Positions 21,763 through 23,742 of a stretch of DNA of 23,742 nucleotides are shown in pieces; within the stretch, counting starts at the first letter, position 1; the number at the start of each line of letters is the position of its first letter. The notes under the pieces are model-generated. The model saw only the letters and a list, made by a program, of their open reading frames with translations. It ran no database searches and was not told where the DNA came from. Source of the stretch: a virus; IMG/VR virus record IMGVR_UViG_3300009285_000569, positions 1-23,742 of that record. One strand, written 5' to 3'. The position numbers were made by a program, and so were the translations under genes.

Positions 21763-22617
21763 ATGGCAACTGTTGACAGGGGATACCCAGGCGACCTCGC
21801 CGCAGGTCTGGGATTTCGCACGGCGCTGAACGCCGACCGTGAGGACGCATACGGCCACTTAGAAGGGCTGGAGGTATCCGTCGAGACGCTCGCGGATTAC
21901 TTCGGCAACGGCACGCTCCCCAGCAATACCGCCGTATGCTACATCAACAATCCCGTTGCCGGGCGCGTGTACTGCGAGGTCGGCTACATGGCTATCGTCG
22001 GCGGCGTGCCGGTCGTGACGGCGGCTGTCATAGACCAGGGCTATACCGCAGCGGCGCTCAATCATGTATACCTGGTGGTGGACACATCGGACGGCTCGCT
22101 CTCTCTCCGGGTGGCAACCGGAGCGGTGTCTGAGGGCGCGAACGAGCTCTGGATCGCCGACGTGACCGCTGTGCCGGCCATCGACAATACCCCGGTAGGG
22201 AAGGCGACGGCGCTTATCGTCGCCTCGAAGCTGGCTGTTGCGCTCAGTGCACTAATTCAGGGCACCCCGACCTTCACAGTCGGAGCGGAGGCGGCGAATA
22301 TCATCAACGTCGCAGTCCAACTCAAGGACTCGGCGGGAACAAACCTTGCCGCGCGGCACATGGTACACGCCTGGCTGTCGGATGCTATCGCAGGAGCGCC
22401 CCCTGCGGCGGATGATACCCCTGACGGCGGAGTTGCTATTGGGGCAAACGGCACCATCATCGAGGCCGGGCACCTCCAGGATTACTACTGGGAGATCGTG
22501 AGCTCCGCAACTGGGGCATTCGACATAGACATCACGCATTCGGCAGTCCATACCTACTACCTGAACGTAGAATATCAGGGGCAGGTATATACGACTGACG
22601 CTATTGCATTCGCATAA
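21763..22617 (+). CDS. Tail fibre protein with C-terminal immunoglobulin-like domain
   Basis: The ATG at 21763 follows GGAGGGATAACAG, with the ribosome site inside the preceding gene. The protein has 284 residues. Residues 1-55 (GYPGDLAAGLGFRTALNADRE, then LEGLEVSVETLADYFG) form a docking segment. Residues 60-160 are beta-rich. Residues about 165-284 form an Ig-like domain with FTVGAEAANIINVAVQLKD and MVHAWLSDAIAG, a pattern common in distal phage tail proteins. It is the last structural gene before the lysis genes. Receptor binding is inferred from position. Confidence 0.75.
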   Translation: MATVDRGYPGDLAAGLGFRTALNADREDAYGHLEGLEVSVETLADYFGNGTLPSNTAVCYINNPVAGRVYCEVGYMAIVGGVPVVTAAVIDQGYTAAALNHVYLVVDTSDGSLSLRVATGAVSEGANELWIADVTAVPAIDNTPVGKATALIVASKLAVALSALIQGTPTFTVGAEAANIINVAVQLKDSAGTNLAARHMVHAWLSDAIAGAPPAADDTPDGGVAIGANGTIIEAGHLQDYYWEIVSSATGAFDIDITHSAVHTYYLNVEYQGQVYTTDAIAFA

Positions 22618-22654
22618 GCGCAGAACACCGCGCATCCATAGCAGAGGTGAGCGC

Positions 22655-22897
22655 ATGACAGTAGACAACAGCAACAGCAGGAGCCTGATCGCATGGCTGG
22701 CACTGATAGCCACTATCGTACTGGCGTTGGGCGGCTGGCTCGTGAAGTCGCAGGCGGCGCTCTCTCAGACCATGTGTGAGAGAGTGAACAAACTTGAGCA
22801 AAAGTACGACGGCGTGGAGACTCGGCTGACGGAAATCAACGTGAGCATCGCGGAGTTGAAGACGCTCCTGCGGGAGCGCATGAGAGAACGACCTTAG
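22655..22897 (+). CDS. Small membrane protein with coiled coil (lysis accessory, spanin- or XhlA-like)
   Basis: The ATG at 22655 follows AGAGGTGAGC; an in-frame extension to 22604 overlaps the fibre gene and is Arg/His-rich. The protein has 80 residues. Residues 10-31 form one transmembrane helix (LIAWLALIATIVLALGGWLV), and residues 35-77 form a charged coiled coil (VNKLEQKYDGVETRL, SIAELKTLLRER). A membrane anchor plus coiled coil next to a holin suggests an inner-membrane spanin or a haemolysin XhlA-like protein. XhlA usually has the coiled coil first, so the reversed order favours a spanin-like or novel accessory. Confidence 0.65.
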   Translation: MTVDNSNSRSLIAWLALIATIVLALGGWLVKSQAALSQTMCERVNKLEQKYDGVETRLTEINVSIAELKTLLRERMRERP

Positions 22898-22907
22898 GAG
22901 GCTGATT

Positions 22908-23144
22908 ATGGACGCAGCAAAACTGGCGGCGGCGATTGCAGCCGTCAAAATAGCGACGGACGTGACGAAGGCGGCGGCTCCGAAACTATCGGGACGCTGG
23001 ACACAGGCACTTGTACTGGCGCTCTCCATCGGCGGAGCGTTCGCAGTCACCGGTGGGGGAGATGCGCTTACCATCGTAGGCGCGGTACTCACGATCTTCA
23101 CCGGTGCCGTTACAGCGGATCAGGTGATCAAACGCAAGGTGTAA
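22908..23144 (+). CDS. Holin candidate
   Basis: The ATG at 22908 follows TTAGGAGGC. The protein has 78 residues: an Ala/Lys-rich amphipathic N-terminal helix (residues 1-26), then two hydrophobic segments (about 31-48 with QALVLALSIGGAFAV, and 53-72 with LTIVGAVLTIFTGAV), and a basic C-terminal tail (DQVIKRKV). Small size, two membrane helices, a charged tail, and neighbours (membrane coiled-coil protein and putative lysin) fit a class II holin. No direct family signature was seen. Confidence 0.68.
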   Translation: MDAAKLAAAIAAVKIATDVTKAAAPKLSGRWTQALVLALSIGGAFAVTGGGDALTIVGAVLTIFTGAVTADQVIKRKV

Positions 23145-23145
23145 C

Positions 23146-23346
23146 ATGCTCTGGCTCGGCATCGGCATAGTCTTCATAGGCGTGCCGCTGTACGCGCTCT
23201 GCGTGGCATCGAAGCAGGCGGACGCCGTGGCGAAGCGGCTGGCGGACACTGAGGCGGCGCTCTGCTACCTGCACGGCGACGACCTCAAGGAGTTCCACGA
23301 GGCATATGTGCGTGTGCGTGAGAGGATGGAGGTGAGGGATGAGTAA
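23146..23346 (+). CDS. Small single-pass membrane protein
   Basis: The ATG at 23146 lies one base after the previous stop. The protein has 66 residues: residues 2-20 are hydrophobic (LWLGIGIVFIGVPLYALCV), followed by an acidic/basic helix (SKQADAVAKRLADTEAALCYL, broken by Cys near residue 40) and a charged end. It overlaps the next gene by 8 bases. The arrangement resembles a small inner-membrane spanin or a lysis regulator; the family is not recognised. Confidence 0.58.
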   Translation: MLWLGIGIVFIGVPLYALCVASKQADAVAKRLADTEAALCYLHGDDLKEFHEAYVRVRERMEVRDE

Positions 23347-23737
23347 ACTACACTGGGCTATCGGGCACCTGAAGAACCGCAAGAACAGGCCGAAGACGTG
23401 CCTGGGCGACACACGCTGGGCGCTCGGCAAGGAGGGCTTACGGCTGCCGTGGCGGCCCTGGCCGTTCAACACGGCGCTAGGGTGCCTGAAGGCGTTGAAG
23501 CGGAACCCCGCGAAGTACGGGTGGCGGCAGGTGGGCCCGTCCGTCGGGCTGCCGTTCGCGGAGTACGACGCCATATTGGTTTTCTTCGACCGTTGCGGGG
23601 AACTGAAAGACGGCAGGATCGCCGGGCATGTGGGGATCCTTGACGTGGATACCAATACTCTGTTCAGCAATCGGGATGATAGGTTGAACTCGTGGTGGCT
23701 TGAGCGGATCGCCGCCGCCTACGTGCCGCTTGGCTGA
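23339..23737 (+). CDS. Putative peptidoglycan hydrolase of CHAP or NlpC/P60 type (divergent endolysin)
   Basis: The ATG at 23339 overlaps the preceding gene and follows GGAGGTGAG. The protein has 132 residues. The N-terminal KTCLGDTRWALG (Cys21) could carry the nucleophile, and the later YDAILVFFD, then GHVGILD segment (His near 97) matches the 'GDIVVF ... GHVGIV' pattern of CHAP and NlpC/P60 amidases. The lysis neighbourhood supports a lysin. It is short for a phage endolysin and has no visible cell-wall binding domain. The assignment is moderately sure. Confidence 0.55.
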   Translation: MSKLHWAIGHLKNRKNRPKTCLGDTRWALGKEGLRLPWRPWPFNTALGCLKALKRNPAKYGWRQVGPSVGLPFAEYDAILVFFDRCGELKDGRIAGHVGILDVDTNTLFSNRDDRLNSWWLERIAAAYVPLG

Positions 23738-23742
23738 CAATT

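Noticed and set aside
21070-21858. 262-codon open frame on the minus strand
   Set aside because: Same reasons; His-, Cys- and Arg-rich shadow across the Asp-box region.
22760-22784. 8-bp inverted repeat CTCTCTCA / TGAGAGAG
   Set aside because: Short, low-complexity arms within a coding region, no T tract; could be chance.
1-23742. Diversity-generating retroelement, CRISPR array, tRNA genes, integrase or attachment sites
   Set aside because: I looked for a reverse transcriptase, template/variable repeats, regularly spaced repeats, cloverleaf genes and recombinases and saw none.

Overview
The window is a late structural and lysis region of a tailed bacteriophage or prophage, moderately GC-rich, with bacterial Shine-Dalgarno sequences. 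Nearly all genes run on the plus strand, tightly packed, often overlapping by 1 to 40 bases. Gene order and families (MuF minor head protein, Mu I-like protease, gpT-like capsid C-terminus, DUF1320/gp36-like connector, gpG-like virion morphogenesis protein, G/GT tail chaperone with frameshift, tape measure) suggest a siphovirus with a Mu-like head. The host cannot be named from the sequence.

The most important element is at 902-1894. The MuF head morphogenesis gene (170-2062) carries a 331-residue intein, inserted exactly before a Cys of its conserved CxxC...HxxCxC motif. Between the two splicing blocks, where an in-frame sense-strand endonuclease is normal, a complete homing endonuclease gene lies on the opposite strand (908-1834, minus, 308 aa). 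It has two helix-turn-helix repeats and an EDxHD/Vsr-like (PD-(D/E)XK) nuclease domain. It has its own Shine-Dalgarno and a perfect consensus sigma-70 promoter (TTGACA, 17 bp, TATAAT), embedded antisense in the codons of the C-terminal splicing block. Codons on the two strands are in exact register, so the intein frame stays open only because the endonuclease uses no TTA, CTA or TCA codons. I know of no described intein with this arrangement, though I could not search.

Layout: 1-207 portal C-terminus; 170-2062 MuF plus intein; terminator at 2131-2174; 2227-3189 structural protein of unknown role; 3200-4294 protease fused to the C-terminal part of a major capsid protein; 4363-11467 a block of about 7 kb of beta-rich, lectin-like, fibre-like and coiled-coil proteins, two with Sec-type N-termini; 11467-13137 connector, tail-completion, zinc-knuckle and tail-terminator-like genes; 13159-13720 tail assembly chaperones with a textbook -1 frameshift site and a candidate pseudoknot; 13713-15566 tape measure; 15577-22617 hub, tail-tip and fibre proteins; 22655-23737 lysis genes.

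Two core genes look damaged. The capsid gene has lost its N-terminal part and is fused to the protease. The chaperone G gene has its best start codon out of frame with its body, and no tail tube gene is recognisable beside it. This may mean a defective prophage, a deletion derivative or an assembly fault.
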